Part shown: positions 28,045-38,278 of the stretch, piece after piece
How the letters are laid out: each line of letters begins with the position of its first letter
How positions within the stretch are numbered: position 1 is the stretch's first letter
From: Shinella sumterensis
GTDB lineage: Bacteria > Pseudomonadota > Alphaproteobacteria > Rhizobiales > Rhizobiaceae
Reading direction: 5' to 3'
Length of the DNA stretch: 64,000 bases
NCBI RefSeq assembly: GCF_004514425.2
Contig: NZ_MYFN02000002.1
Coordinates: forward strand, 62,001-126,000
Notes under the pieces: model-generated
Told to the model about the DNA's origin: nothing
The model's database searches: none
What the model saw: only the letters and a program-made list of their open reading frames with translations
Program-made: the position numbers and the translations under genes

Positions 28045-28956
28045 ATGCGCCCAGTCGTCAAGTTCATCGGAGCAGCTTTCGCCCTCAGCCTTACGGCCGG
28101 TGCAGCAAACGCCCAGGTCGTCGTCTCGTCGAAGATCGACACGGAAGGCGGCGTTCTCGGAAACATCATCCTTGCCGTTCTGAATGCCAACGGCATCCAG
28201 ACGACGGATCGCGTCCAGCTGGGCGCGACGCCCGTCGTGCGGCAGGCGATCACCGCCGGCGAGATCGACATCTATCCCGAATATACCGGCAATGCCGCCT
28301 TCTTTTTCGAGAGGGCGGACGACCCGGCGTGGAAGGATGCGAGCAAGGCCTACGAGCTCGCCAAAACGCTCGATTTCGACGCCAACAAGATCGTCTGGCT
28401 GACGCCTTCGCCGGCCAACAACACCTGGGCGATCGCGCTGCGCAAGGATGTCGCCGAGCCCAACAAGCTTGCGACCATGACGGATTTCGGCAAATACGTT
28501 GCCGACGGTGGCAAGATCGTGCTGGCGGCGTCCTCCGAATTCGTGAACTCCGCCGCGGCGCTGCCGGCCTTCCAGACGACGTACAGCTTCACGCTGAAGC
28601 CGGATCAGCTCATCACGCTTTCGGGCGGTGACACGGCCGCGACCATCGCCGCGGCTGCCAACCAGACGAACGGCGCCAACGCCGCCATGGTCTATGGCAC
28701 CGACGGCGGCATCGCACCCTCGGGCCTCGTCGTTCTCGAGGACGACAAGGGCGTGCAGCCGGTCTACCAGCCGGCACCGATCATCCGTGAGGAGGTGCTG
28801 AAGGCCAACCCGCAGATCGAGGCGCTGCTGAAGCCGGTCTTCGAGAAGCTCGATCTCGTAACATTGCAGGACCTTAATGGGCGCGTGCAGGTCGGCGGCG
28901 AGCCGGCCAAGGCGGTTGCCGAGGACTTCCTGAAGAAGAACGGCTTCATCAAGTAA
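28045..28956 (+). CDS. Glycine betaine/choline-type binding protein (YehZ/OsmF-like)
   Basis: 303 residues: signal peptide ending in ANA, then an OpuAC-type binding domain with SKIDTEGGVLGNIILAVL, GEIDIYPEYTGNAAFFF and PANNTWAIALRKD. First gene of a four-gene importer (binding protein, permease, ATPase, permease), the same order as E. coli yehZYXW. GGAGAGG lies just before the ATG. Likely takes up a quaternary amine or related osmolyte; low-affinity betaine is known for YehZYXW. Confidence 0.9.
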   Translation: MRPVVKFIGAAFALSLTAGAANAQVVVSSKIDTEGGVLGNIILAVLNANGIQTTDRVQLGATPVVRQAITAGEIDIYPEYTGNAAFFFERADDPAWKDASKAYELAKTLDFDANKIVWLTPSPANNTWAIALRKDVAEPNKLATMTDFGKYVADGGKIVLAASSEFVNSAAALPAFQTTYSFTLKPDQLITLSGGDTAATIAAAANQTNGANAAMVYGTDGGIAPSGLVVLEDDKGVQPVYQPAPIIREEVLKANPQIEALLKPVFEKLDLVTLQDLNGRVQVGGEPAKAVAEDFLKKNGFIK

Positions 28957-29007
28957 TCCGACTTGCCCTCCGCCCGCCCGGGCGGAGGGCCTATCCGAAA
29001 GGGGCGC

Positions 29008-30168
29008 ATGGGGTTCAGGATCGACAAGCTCGGCGTGGTGATCGCCGCATTGCTGGCCTATGGCGGCTTTCTGGCGCCCTTCGCCAATTTCCGCGCAAAC
29101 CGTATCGTGCCGGGCGAGGCGCGGTGGATTATCGAGGCGCTGCCGGCGGGCTACGGCGCGGCGCTGCTTGCCTTCATCGCGGTTGCCATCGCTCTCATCC
29201 TCCTGAAAACCCCGACGCTTTTCCGGCTCGTGCTCGGCCTTGTCGCGCTGCTTGCCCTGGCCGTCCTCATCGGCGTCTCCGCCGGGCATCTGACGCCGCC
29301 CGAGAACACCTATGCCCGTGTCTCGCCGGCCTCCGGCTTCTGGTTGTCGAGCTTCGCTTTCGCGCTGCTGACGGCCGATGCGCTGGCGCGGCTGCGGCTT
29401 TCGCCGCTCGCCCGGATCGGTCTGCTGCTGGCCGTTGCCGCCACGGTCGCGGGCCTTCTCGTGTCCGGCATCTGGGACGGGCTTTCGATCCTCAAGGAAT
29501 ATGGCAGCCGGGCCGAGACCTTCTGGCTGGAGGCGGGGCGTCACGTCGTTCTGGCGCTAGGCTCGCTTGCGGCCGCGTGCCTCGTCGGCCTTCCGCTCGG
29601 TATTCTCTGCCACCGCGTTCCCTCGCTGCGCGCCGGCGTGCTGAACGGGCTGAATATCATCCAGACGATCCCGTCCATCGCGCTTTTCGGCCTGTTGATC
29701 GCGCCGCTCGGCTGGATCGCGCTCAACGTGCCGGGGGCCTCCGCACTCGGCATCCGCGGCATCGGCGCCGCTCCGGCCTTCGTGGCGCTTTTCCTCTACT
29801 CGCTGCTTCCCGTCGTCGCCAACACGGTGGTCGGTCTTGCCGGCGTGCCGCGTGACGCCAACGATGCTGCCCGCGGTATCGGCATGACCGGTCGCCAGCG
29901 GCTCTTCGGGGTGGAGCTGCCGCTGGCTTTCCCTGTCATTCTCACCGGCATCCGCATCGTGCTTGTCCAGAACATAGGCCTCGCGACCATCGCGGCGCTT
30001 ATCGGCGGTGGCGGTTTCGGTGTCTTCGTCTTCCAGGGCATCGGCCAGACCGCCATGGATCTCGTGCTGCTCGGCGCGGTGCCGACCGTGGCGCTCGCCT
30101 TCGCCGCCGCCGTGGTGCTCGATGCGGCGACCGAACTTTCCAATTCCAAACGCGGCAGGGCGGCATGA
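29008..30168 (+). CDS. ABC transporter permease (YehY-like)
   Basis: 386 residues with an N-terminal set of membrane segments that is extra compared with the typical OpuAB permease, then the permease core: NIIQTIPSIALFGLLIAP, GLAGVPRDANDAARGIGMTGRQRLF (EAA loop) and GIRIVLVQNIGLATIAALIGGGGFG. Long YehY-type subunit. Start at the ATG preceded by AAAGGGG. It is followed by the ATPase gene with an ATGA overlap. Confidence 0.9.
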   Translation: MGFRIDKLGVVIAALLAYGGFLAPFANFRANRIVPGEARWIIEALPAGYGAALLAFIAVAIALILLKTPTLFRLVLGLVALLALAVLIGVSAGHLTPPENTYARVSPASGFWLSSFAFALLTADALARLRLSPLARIGLLLAVAATVAGLLVSGIWDGLSILKEYGSRAETFWLEAGRHVVLALGSLAAACLVGLPLGILCHRVPSLRAGVLNGLNIIQTIPSIALFGLLIAPLGWIALNVPGASALGIRGIGAAPAFVALFLYSLLPVVANTVVGLAGVPRDANDAARGIGMTGRQRLFGVELPLAFPVILTGIRIVLVQNIGLATIAALIGGGGFGVFVFQGIGQTAMDLVLLGAVPTVALAFAAAVVLDAATELSNSKRGRAA

Positions 30169-31103
30169 TCGAGATCGAGAACATCACCAAGCGCTACGGC
30201 GACAACACGGTCGTCGACACTGTCTCGATGACGGTCGAGCCGCGCACGATTACCGTCATCGTCGGCACGTCCGGCTCCGGCAAGACGACGCTGATGCGCA
30301 TGATCAACCGCCTCGTCGAACCGAGCGAGGGCATGATCCGCATCGACGGCGCGGACAACCGCTCGATCCCCGGCTATGAACTGCGTCGCCATATCGGCTA
30401 TGCGATCCAGGGCCACGGCCTGTTCCCGCATCGCACGGTCGCCGAAAACATCGCGACGGTTCCGACACTGCTCGGCTGGGACAAGAAACGCATCGCCGCC
30501 AAGGTCGAGGAGCTGCTGACGCTGTTCCAGCTCGATCCCGCCGCCTTCGGCCCGCGGTATCCGCATGAGCTCTCGGGCGGTCAGCAGCAGCGGGTCGGCG
30601 TGGCGCGTGCGCTCGCCGCCGAGCCGAACATCCTCCTGATGGACGAACCGTTCGGTGCGCTCGACCCTGTCATTCGCGCCAAGGCGCAGGACGATCTTCT
30701 GGCGATCCAGAAGCATTTCGGCACCACCATCGTTCTCGTCACTCACGACATGGAGGAGGCGTTCCATCTCGCCGACAAGATCGCCGTGATGGACAAGGGC
30801 CGGATCGTACAGTGCGCGGCGCCGGAGGAGATGCTGGTCAACCCCGCGACGGATTTCGTCGAAACCCTGATCGGCGCCGAGGAGCGGCCGTTCCGGCTGC
30901 TGTCCATCGGCACCGCGGCGGATGCCGCCGAGGCGGGCGAGGCGCAAGGCGAGCCGATCGCCGCCTCGGTCAGCCAACGCGAGGCCTTGTCTTCGCTGCT
31001 CTGGTCGGGCCGCGAGGCTCTGCCGGTGGTCGGCGCGGATGGCGCCTCGCTCGGGCGTGTCACGCTTGCCGGTCTTGCCCGGCGTGCCGCGAGGCCGCAA
31101 TGA
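30165..31103 (+). CDS. ABC transporter ATPase (YehX-like)
   Basis: 312 residues. Walker A GTSGSGKTT, Q-loop GYAIQGHGLFPHRTV, signature LSGGQQQR, Walker B LLMDEPFGALDP and THDMEEAF. A C-terminal CBS-like or regulatory tail follows after about residue 240 (REALSSLLWSGREALPVVGADG). The quaternary-amine type. Coupled by overlap to both flanking permease genes. Confidence 0.92.
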   Translation: MIEIENITKRYGDNTVVDTVSMTVEPRTITVIVGTSGSGKTTLMRMINRLVEPSEGMIRIDGADNRSIPGYELRRHIGYAIQGHGLFPHRTVAENIATVPTLLGWDKKRIAAKVEELLTLFQLDPAAFGPRYPHELSGGQQQRVGVARALAAEPNILLMDEPFGALDPVIRAKAQDDLLAIQKHFGTTIVLVTHDMEEAFHLADKIAVMDKGRIVQCAAPEEMLVNPATDFVETLIGAEERPFRLLSIGTAADAAEAGEAQGEPIAASVSQREALSSLLWSGREALPVVGADGASLGRVTLAGLARRAARPQ

Positions 31104-31843
31104 AGCGGTTCCTGCCCAATCTGCTGCGGCTCGCAGCGCTGATCCTGCTGATTGCCTTTCTGGTGCACCCGGAACTTTTCGAGCCGTTGCTGAAGCCGCT
31201 GGTGCAGGCGAACGCGCCGGCGATCTACAATCAGGGCAGCCTGCTTTCGCTGACCCTGTCGCATCTCGTCACGGTCTTCACCGCAACCTTCGCCGCAACC
31301 CTCGTTGCCGTCGGGCTTGCCGTGCTGGTGACGCGACCGGTGGGCGCGGAGTTCCTGCCGCTCTCGCGCAGCCTTGTGAATATCGGCCAGACCTTTCCGC
31401 CGGTCGCCGTGCTGGCGTTGGCGGTTCCGATCGTCGGTTTCGGTGAGAAACCGACGCTGATCGCCCTGTTTCTCTATGGCCTGCTGCCGGTCTTCGAGAA
31501 TGCCATGACTGGTCTTTCCACGCTGCCGAAGGCGATCGTCGAGGCGGCGCGCGGCACGGGCATGACGGCCTGGCAGCAGCTGACGCGGGTGGAACTGCCG
31601 CTGGCGCTGCCTGTCATCCTGGCCGGCATTCGCCTTTCCGTGACGATCAGCCTGGCTACCGCCACCATCGGCTCCACGGTCGCGGCAAAGACATTGGGCG
31701 AGGTCATCATCGCCGGGCTGCAATCCAACAACCTGGCCTTCGTGCTGCAGGGCGGCGTCGTCGTCGCGGTGCTGGCGGTGCTGATCTACGACGCCTTCTC
31801 GGCCGTCGAACGTGCACTCGCACGCCGGGCTGGTCGGGTCTAG
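31100..31843 (+). CDS. ABC transporter permease (YehW-like)
   Basis: 247 residues, about six membrane segments, with NIGQTFPPVAVLALAVPIVG, GLSTLPKAIVEAARGTGMTAWQQL and ATIGSTVAAKTLGEVIIAG. Second permease of the YehZYXW-type importer. Its TAG stop is the first codon of the palindrome at 31841-31899. Confidence 0.9.
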   Translation: MKRFLPNLLRLAALILLIAFLVHPELFEPLLKPLVQANAPAIYNQGSLLSLTLSHLVTVFTATFAATLVAVGLAVLVTRPVGAEFLPLSRSLVNIGQTFPPVAVLALAVPIVGFGEKPTLIALFLYGLLPVFENAMTGLSTLPKAIVEAARGTGMTAWQQLTRVELPLALPVILAGIRLSVTISLATATIGSTVAAKTLGEVIIAGLQSNNLAFVLQGGVVVAVLAVLIYDAFSAVERALARRAGRV

Positions 31844-31899
31844 AGCATTTCCAGCCGAAGCGGGATCGCTTCGGCGTCGGACAATGCGGAAACGCTCTA
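31841..31899. repeat. Nested palindrome joining two convergent stop codons
   Basis: Outer arms TAGAGCATTTCC (31841-31852) and GGAAACGCTCTA (31888-31899); inner arms CCGAAGCG / CGCTTCGG (31855-31874). The TAG at each end is the stop codon of the gene running into it, so both convergent genes end inside the repeat. It may act as a shared terminator. Confidence 0.75.
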
Positions 31900-32214
31900 A
31901 TCGTCCGTTTCGAGATCGTAGACGAGGATGCCGGCAATACCGCCCTCGGCGGCCGCGACGAGCCGGCCGCCGGTGGCCTTGTGCTCCGGGTCCTCAAGAT
32001 AGGTGTCGCGCGAGAAACTGTCGGCGAAATCGACGATGAAGCCGTCGGAAAAGCCTTTGTCCATGCCGTCTTCGGGGCTGACATTGGTGCCGATGTGGAC
32101 GGCAAGCATGCCCGGCAGGCGGTCCTTCAGGGCATCGATCTCGTTGAACAGTTCCGTCTTGTAGGCGGTGGAGATGGTCGGCTTGAAGCGGATGAAAACG
32201 CAGTGGCGTATCAT
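31897..32214 (-). CDS. Dabb family (stress-responsive A/B barrel) protein
   Basis: 105 residues matching the Dabb fold: MIRHCVFIRFKP at the N-terminus, AVHIGTNVSPE, DGFIVDFADSFSRDTYLEDPEHKA. Members include small lyase-like and stress proteins. Here it lies 8 bp after a GMC oxidoreductase gene at the end of a sugar catabolic operon, so it may handle an unstable intermediate of that pathway (inference). Confidence 0.85.
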   Translation of the reverse strand: MIRHCVFIRFKPTISTAYKTELFNEIDALKDRLPGMLAVHIGTNVSPEDGMDKGFSDGFIVDFADSFSRDTYLEDPEHKATGGRLVAAAEGGIAGILVYDLETDD

Positions 32215-32222
32215 GGTCTTTC

Positions 32223-33878
32223 CTATCGGATATTGGCGCGCGCTCTGGGGCGTGCATCGTTGCGCTCATGCTGAAAAACCTGTGCCGGCAGCGCCGGCAA
32301 GCCGCGGATGATATCGGCGCCCTTTTCGCCCACCATGATTGTCGGGGCATTGGTGTTGCAGGAGGGAATGCGCGGCATGACGGAGCTATCGCAGACGCGC
32401 AGGCCGTCAAGCCCATGGACCTTCAAGTCGAGCCCGACGACGGCATCTGCACCCGTGCCCATCTTGCAGGTGCCGACCGGATGGTGGTCCGTCTTGGCAT
32501 TTGCGCAGCCGTAATCGAAGAGGTCTTCGTCGGTGACGAATTTCGGCCCGGGTAACCGTTCCGCCATGACGAAGGGTTTCAGCGCCGCCTGCTGCATGAT
32601 CTCGCGGGCGATCTTCAGGCCCTCGATCGACATTTTGCGATCGTGCGGGTCTTCCCAGTAGTTCGGGTCGATCAGCGGTGCGGCGGCGGGATCGGCCGAG
32701 GCGAGCCGCACGGTGCCGCGGGAGCGGGGATGCAGGTAGGCCGAGTTCAAGGTCACGCCGGCATTCTTCAGCTTTTCGACGCCGGCCTCGATGCCGGAGC
32801 CGAGGCCGAGATGGAACTGGATATCCGGCGAGCGCGCCTCAGGATCGGCATACCAGAAGCCGCCGGTCTCGAAGAGCGACGAGGCGACGGGTCCGGAGCG
32901 GAACAGCACATATTGCAGGCCGGCCCAGAGCGTGCGGTGCAGCCTGGCCACGCCGTCATAGGTGTGGTCGCCGGTGCATTCCGAAATGACGAAGAGATCG
33001 AGATGGTCCTGCATGTTCGAACCGACGCCTGGCAGATCGTGTCTTACCTGGACACCGACCGATTTCAGATGATCGGCCGGGCCGATGCCGGATTGTTGCA
33101 GCAGTTTCGGCGAGCCAATCGCGCCGGAGGAGACGAGCACTTCGCGTTCGGCGCGGATGGTCTCGACGCTCGTGCCGGTCACCACCTCGACGCCGACGGC
33201 GCGCGTGCCCTCGAGCACGATACGGGCGACGCGCGCACCGGTGCGGATTGTCAGGTTTTTCCGATCCTTGATCGGCGAGAGGTAGGAAAGCGACGCGGAG
33301 GAGCGGCGGCGATTGCGCTGGGTGAGCTGGTAGAAGCCGACGCCGGCCTGCTGTCGCCCGTTGAAATCATGGTTGTAGGGAATGCCGAGTTCCTGGCCGG
33401 CGCGGATATAGGCGTCGCAGATCGGCAGCGCCGAGACCGGCATGGAGACGCCGAGCGGCCCGCCATAGGCATGGTAGTCGTCGGCGAAGCGCTGGTTGTC
33501 CTCGGCACGTTTGAAATAGGGCAGGATTTCCCGGTAGCTCCAGCCCTCGCAGCCGTCTTCGCTGGCCCAAAGATCGTAGTCGGCGGCGTTGCCGCGGGTA
33601 TAGAGCTGCGCGTTGATCGAGGAGCCGCCACCGATGACCTTCGCCTGCGTATAGCGCAGGACCCGGCCCTTCATGTGCTTCTGCGGCACGGTCTCCCAGC
33701 CCCAGCTGGCGACGCCCTTGGTCATCTTGGCGAAGCCGGCCGGCATGTGGAACAGCGGGTTCCAGTCGCCGCCGCCGGCTTCGAGCAGGAGCACGCGAAC
33801 GCTCGGATCCTCGGAAAGCCGGTTCGCCAGAACGCAGCCCGCCGGGCCGGCGCCGGTGATGATGTAATCGTAGGTCAT
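32223..33878 (-). CDS. GMC family FAD oxidoreductase (choline-dehydrogenase-like)
   Basis: 551 residues. The FAD site TGAGPAGCVLANRL is at the N-terminus, then GGGSSINAQLYTRG (GMC signature 1), SSGAIGSPKLLQQSGIG (signature 2) and a C-terminal active site with His in DHHPVGTCKMG and Asn in SCNTNAPTIMVGEKG. Oxidises an alcohol or sugar hydroxyl; BetA-like overall, but no betaine genes are adjacent. It belongs to the sugar ABC operon. The start at 33878 has GAGGA upstream; the reading beyond contains a palindromic repeat. Confidence 0.9.
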   Translation of the reverse strand: MTYDYIITGAGPAGCVLANRLSEDPSVRVLLLEAGGGDWNPLFHMPAGFAKMTKGVASWGWETVPQKHMKGRVLRYTQAKVIGGGSSINAQLYTRGNAADYDLWASEDGCEGWSYREILPYFKRAEDNQRFADDYHAYGGPLGVSMPVSALPICDAYIRAGQELGIPYNHDFNGRQQAGVGFYQLTQRNRRRSSASLSYLSPIKDRKNLTIRTGARVARIVLEGTRAVGVEVVTGTSVETIRAEREVLVSSGAIGSPKLLQQSGIGPADHLKSVGVQVRHDLPGVGSNMQDHLDLFVISECTGDHTYDGVARLHRTLWAGLQYVLFRSGPVASSLFETGGFWYADPEARSPDIQFHLGLGSGIEAGVEKLKNAGVTLNSAYLHPRSRGTVRLASADPAAAPLIDPNYWEDPHDRKMSIEGLKIAREIMQQAALKPFVMAERLPGPKFVTDEDLFDYGCANAKTDHHPVGTCKMGTGADAVVGLDLKVHGLDGLRVCDSSVMPRIPSCNTNAPTIMVGEKGADIIRGLPALPAQVFQHERNDARPRARANIR

Positions 33879-33934
33879 TTTGTTATCCTCAAATTCCGCA
33901 GCATCGTGTCGCGTTGGCCGGTGCCTTGCCTTGA

Positions 33935-33960
33935 TCCCTTCTCCCCGAGGGGAGAAGGGA
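33935..33960. repeat. Short palindromic repeat
   Basis: Perfect 12-base arms TCCCTTCTCCCC / GGGGAGAAGGGA around GA. The same core recurs at 39227-39347. Lies between two genes of one operon. Confidence 0.7.
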
Positions 33961-33984
33961 CGTGTCTCGACCACCTTCCGCATC

Positions 33985-34764
33985 TCAAAGCCGGCCGATC
34001 GACAGCCCGCCGTCGAGATTGATCACCGAGCCGGTGGCGAAGGCGAATTTGCCGGATGCCAGCGCTGCTGCCGCGGAGCCGATATCGTCGGGTTCGCCCC
34101 AGCGCTTCATCGGCACGAGGCCGCCTTCGATGAGCGCGTCGTATTTGGCGGAGACGCCTGATGTCATCTCGGAGCGGATGATGCCGGGGCGGATTTCGAA
34201 GACCGAAATGCCGGTATCCGCCAGCCGCAGCGCCAGCCCCTGGCTGAAGGCGGCGAGGCCTGCCTTGGTCATGCAATAGTCGAGCCGTTCGGGAGAGGTC
34301 AGGCCGGCCGAGACGGAGGTGATGTTGATGATCGAACGCGGTCCGGTGGCCCGTTTGGAGCCTAGCATCGTCTTCAGCACGGCCTGCGTGAAGAAGACGG
34401 TGCCGCGCAGGTTGGTCGAGACGATCGTGTCGAAATGATCCGGGGAAAGATCGAGGAAATCGCCGCGCACGACGGAGGCGATGCCGGCATTGTTGACGAG
34501 GCAGGCAATCGCGCCGAGCCGGTCTTCAATGGCAGCGACAGTCGCCGCATGGCCGGAGAGATCGGCAAGATCGCCCTTGAGATAGATCGCGCGGGCGCCA
34601 AGCCGGGCGAGGCCGGCGATCACGTTGTCCGTCGTCGCATCGCCATCGCCGATGCCCGTTATGGCAATGTCGAAGCCTTCGGATGCCAGGGCCTGCGCGA
34701 TGCCGAGGCCGATGCCGCGGCGGCCGCCGGTGACGATGGCGACGGGACGGTCCGGGGTCGTCAT
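33985..34764 (-). CDS. SDR family oxidoreductase
   Basis: 259 residues. TGGRRGIG at residues 12-19, NNAGIAS at about 95, Ser in NITSVSAG, Tyr-Lys in YCMTKAG, and a C-terminal LDGGLSIGRL. Named by operon context a probable sugar or keto-acid reductase/dehydrogenase. Its ATG overlaps the stop of the upstream GMC gene in ATGA, so the two are coupled and probably act on successive forms of one substrate. Confidence 0.88.
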   Translation of the reverse strand: MTTPDRPVAIVTGGRRGIGLGIAQALASEGFDIAITGIGDGDATTDNVIAGLARLGARAIYLKGDLADLSGHAATVAAIEDRLGAIACLVNNAGIASVVRGDFLDLSPDHFDTIVSTNLRGTVFFTQAVLKTMLGSKRATGPRSIINITSVSAGLTSPERLDYCMTKAGLAAFSQGLALRLADTGISVFEIRPGIIRSEMTSGVSAKYDALIEGGLVPMKRWGEPDDIGSAAAALASGKFAFATGSVINLDGGLSIGRL

Positions 34765-36269
34765 GCGGCCAGATCCCTCGATTGGATGTGATCGGCGACA
34801 CGCAGGGCCTGTGCGGCGACCGTCAGCGCCGGGTTTACTGCCGCCGAGGTCGGCAGGTAGGAGGCATCCACCACAAAGAGGTTCGGATGGTCGTGGGCGC
34901 GGCACCAGATATCGAGAGGGGCCGTCGCCGGGTCATTTCCGATGCGCACCGTGCCACACTGATGTGAGGGCGTGCGCTTGTCGAAGGCGCGGGCGAGCAC
35001 GATGGGGAAGCCGGCCTGCTTCAGCGCGGTCTTCAGTTTGGTCACAAGGTCGAGATGGGCCTGCCAGTTGGTCCGCGTCCATTTCATGACGATCTTCTCG
35101 CCATCGACCGTGATGCGGCTTTCGGGATGCGGCAGATCCTCGCTCATCGCGTAGAAATCGATGGCCCGGGTGGCGACCTGCTCCAGCAGCCATTCCGGCG
35201 CGGAGGGCAGGTTGGCTTTCAGGATTTTGCCCGACACGCGGCCGAGGAGCTGGACATTGCCGAGCGGCGGGCCGCCGTTGCCGTCCGAAAGGTAATAGTC
35301 GTTGAAGCCGAAGCTCTTCTGATAGACGGAGGTGTTTCGATAGAACGGAGAAACGCCGATCACGGCGCTGGAATTGTGGTTCATGAAGTTGCGGCCGACC
35401 TGGTCGGAGCTGTTGGCAAGCCCCTTCGGGAAGGCCTCCGAGGCCGAGCGCAGCAGCAGCACTGCGGATTGTACCGCGCCGGCCGACAGGATCACCAGTT
35501 TCGGCGAAATGCTCTCCGCCTGATCGCCGTGCATGTAATGCACCGTCGAGATGGTGCGGCCATGCGGGGCGGTGGCAAGCCGCGTCACCCGGGAGTTGGT
35601 GCGCAGCTCGACATTGGGATATTTCAGCGCCTCGGCCAGCGCCGTGCTCTCGGCATCCATCTTGCCGTCGTTGCAGTTGGGGTGTGCATCCCAAGGCGTC
35701 TTCGCCTTGGCGAGCCAGCGGTCGATATCGACACCGAGCGGCAGCGAATAGGGATGAAGGCCGTTCGCCTTCATTCTTGCGCGGACTTTCGCGATGGCCG
35801 GCTCGTCCGGCACGGGCGGAAAGGGATAGGGCGCGGAATGGGGCGGCTCCGTCGGGTCTTCGCCCAACGCGCCGCGCACATTGTAGAGTTTTTCCGCGGC
35901 GGAATACCACGGCTCCAGCTCGTCATACGGGAATGGCCATGCCGGAGAAACGCCGTCGCGATGGCGCATCTCCTCGAAATCCTCGCGGCGGTAGCGCACC
36001 AGGACCGCGCCGTAGAATTTCGAGTTGCCGCCGACATTATAATAGTTGCCGGGATTGAAGGCGGTGCCGTCGGCCTCGTACCACATCTCCTTCGGCCGGA
36101 AATGGCCGCGCTGGAAGATCGCACGCTGGTCGCGGTTCTCCGGGCGATCGGGCAGATGGTCGCCCGCCTCCAGAATGACGATCCTGGCGCCCGTCGGGGC
36201 CAGGGCGGCGGCCATGGTGGAGCCGCCGATGCCCGATCCGATGATGACGATGTCCGGCTGCGTGGTCAT
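34761..36269 (-). CDS. GMC family oxidoreductase (sugar dehydrogenase type)
   Basis: 502 residues. The FAD site is VIIGSGIGGSTMAAAL. A second conserved patch is YNVGGNSKFYGAVLVRYRREDFEEM, and the C-terminus has His in PSHQCGTVRIGNDP and Asn in SAAVNPALTVAAQALRVADHI. This branch resembles the large subunit of glucoside 3-dehydrogenases and fructose/gluconate dehydrogenases rather than choline dehydrogenase. No small subunit or cytochrome subunit is adjacent. It is 8 bp after the ABC ATPase gene. Confidence 0.87.
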   Translation of the reverse strand: MTTQPDIVIIGSGIGGSTMAAALAPTGARIVILEAGDHLPDRPENRDQRAIFQRGHFRPKEMWYEADGTAFNPGNYYNVGGNSKFYGAVLVRYRREDFEEMRHRDGVSPAWPFPYDELEPWYSAAEKLYNVRGALGEDPTEPPHSAPYPFPPVPDEPAIAKVRARMKANGLHPYSLPLGVDIDRWLAKAKTPWDAHPNCNDGKMDAESTALAEALKYPNVELRTNSRVTRLATAPHGRTISTVHYMHGDQAESISPKLVILSAGAVQSAVLLLRSASEAFPKGLANSSDQVGRNFMNHNSSAVIGVSPFYRNTSVYQKSFGFNDYYLSDGNGGPPLGNVQLLGRVSGKILKANLPSAPEWLLEQVATRAIDFYAMSEDLPHPESRITVDGEKIVMKWTRTNWQAHLDLVTKLKTALKQAGFPIVLARAFDKRTPSHQCGTVRIGNDPATAPLDIWCRAHDHPNLFVVDASYLPTSAAVNPALTVAAQALRVADHIQSRDLAA

Positions 36270-36277
36270 GGTTTTTC

Positions 36278-37393
<1,116 letters not shown>

Positions 37394-37396
37394 GGG

Positions 37397-38278
37397 CTAT
37401 CCTTTCACGGCGCCGGACATCAGGCCGCGCACGAAATAGCGTCCGGAGACGACATAGACGATCAGAGTGGGCAATGCGGCGAGGATCGCGCCCGCGAAAT
37501 GCACGTTGTATTCCTTAACACCCGTCGAGGACTGGACGAGGTTGTTGAGCGCCACCGTCATCGGCGTGGTGTTTGCGCCCGAGAAGGAAGCGCCGAACAG
37601 GAAGTCGTTCCAGATGTTGGTGAATTGCCAGATGACGGAGACGACGATGATCGGGCCGGAGGACGGCAGCAGGATGCGGTAGAAGATCTGGAAGAAGCTC
37701 GCCCCATCGATCTGCGCCGCGCGCACCAGTTCGGTCGGGAAGTTCTCATAATAGTTGCGGAAATAGAGCGTCGTGAAGCCGATGCCGTAGATGATGTGTA
37801 CGAAGGTCAGGCCCCAGATCGATCCGGCGAGGCCAAGCATGCCGAGAATGCGCGCCATCGGAATGAGCACGATCTGGAAGGGGATGAAGCAGGATAGAAG
37901 CAGCAGGCCGAAGAAGACGTTCGAGCCTTTAAACTGCCATTTGGTGAGCACGTAGCCGTTCAACGCGCCGATGATCGTGGAGATCGCCACGGCCGGCACG
38001 ACCATCAGGATCGAATTGATGAAGAAGGGACGCAGGCCCGTCGGCTGCACGCCGATCTGCGCCGTCGACCAGGCGGAAATCCACGGCTCGATGGTCCATT
38101 GCTGCGGCAGGTTCAGCATGCCGCCCTGGCGGATTTCCTCCAGCGGCTTCAGCGAGTTCACCAGCATCACATAGAGCGGCAGCAGGTAGTAGACGGCAAA
38201 CAGGATGAGGGCGGAGTAGATCAGCGCGCGCGTCAGCCTGTTGTGCGAGATGACGTTATCAGGGCTGGAGACGCTCAT
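37397..38278 (-). CDS. Sugar ABC transporter permease (MalG type)
   Basis: 293 residues, six membrane segments, EAA loop ELVRAAQIDGASFFQIFYRILLP. N-terminal MSVSSPDNVISHNRL, then a hydrophobic helix. Overlaps the first permease by ATGA. An extended open frame to 38683 runs through that gene and is not real. Confidence 0.92.
   Translation of the reverse strand: MSVSSPDNVISHNRLTRALIYSALILFAVYYLLPLYVMLVNSLKPLEEIRQGGMLNLPQQWTIEPWISAWSTAQIGVQPTGLRPFFINSILMVVPAVAISTIIGALNGYVLTKWQFKGSNVFFGLLLLSCFIPFQIVLIPMARILGMLGLAGSIWGLTFVHIIYGIGFTTLYFRNYYENFPTELVRAAQIDGASFFQIFYRILLPSSGPIIVVSVIWQFTNIWNDFLFGASFSGANTTPMTVALNNLVQSSTGVKEYNVHFAGAILAALPTLIVYVVSGRYFVRGLMSGAVKG

Noticed and set aside
27865-29544. 559-codon minus-strand open frame
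   Set aside because: Lies opposite the betaine-type binding protein and permease genes, which have signal peptide, motifs and ribosome-binding sites; the antisense product is Arg/Gly-rich with no motifs.
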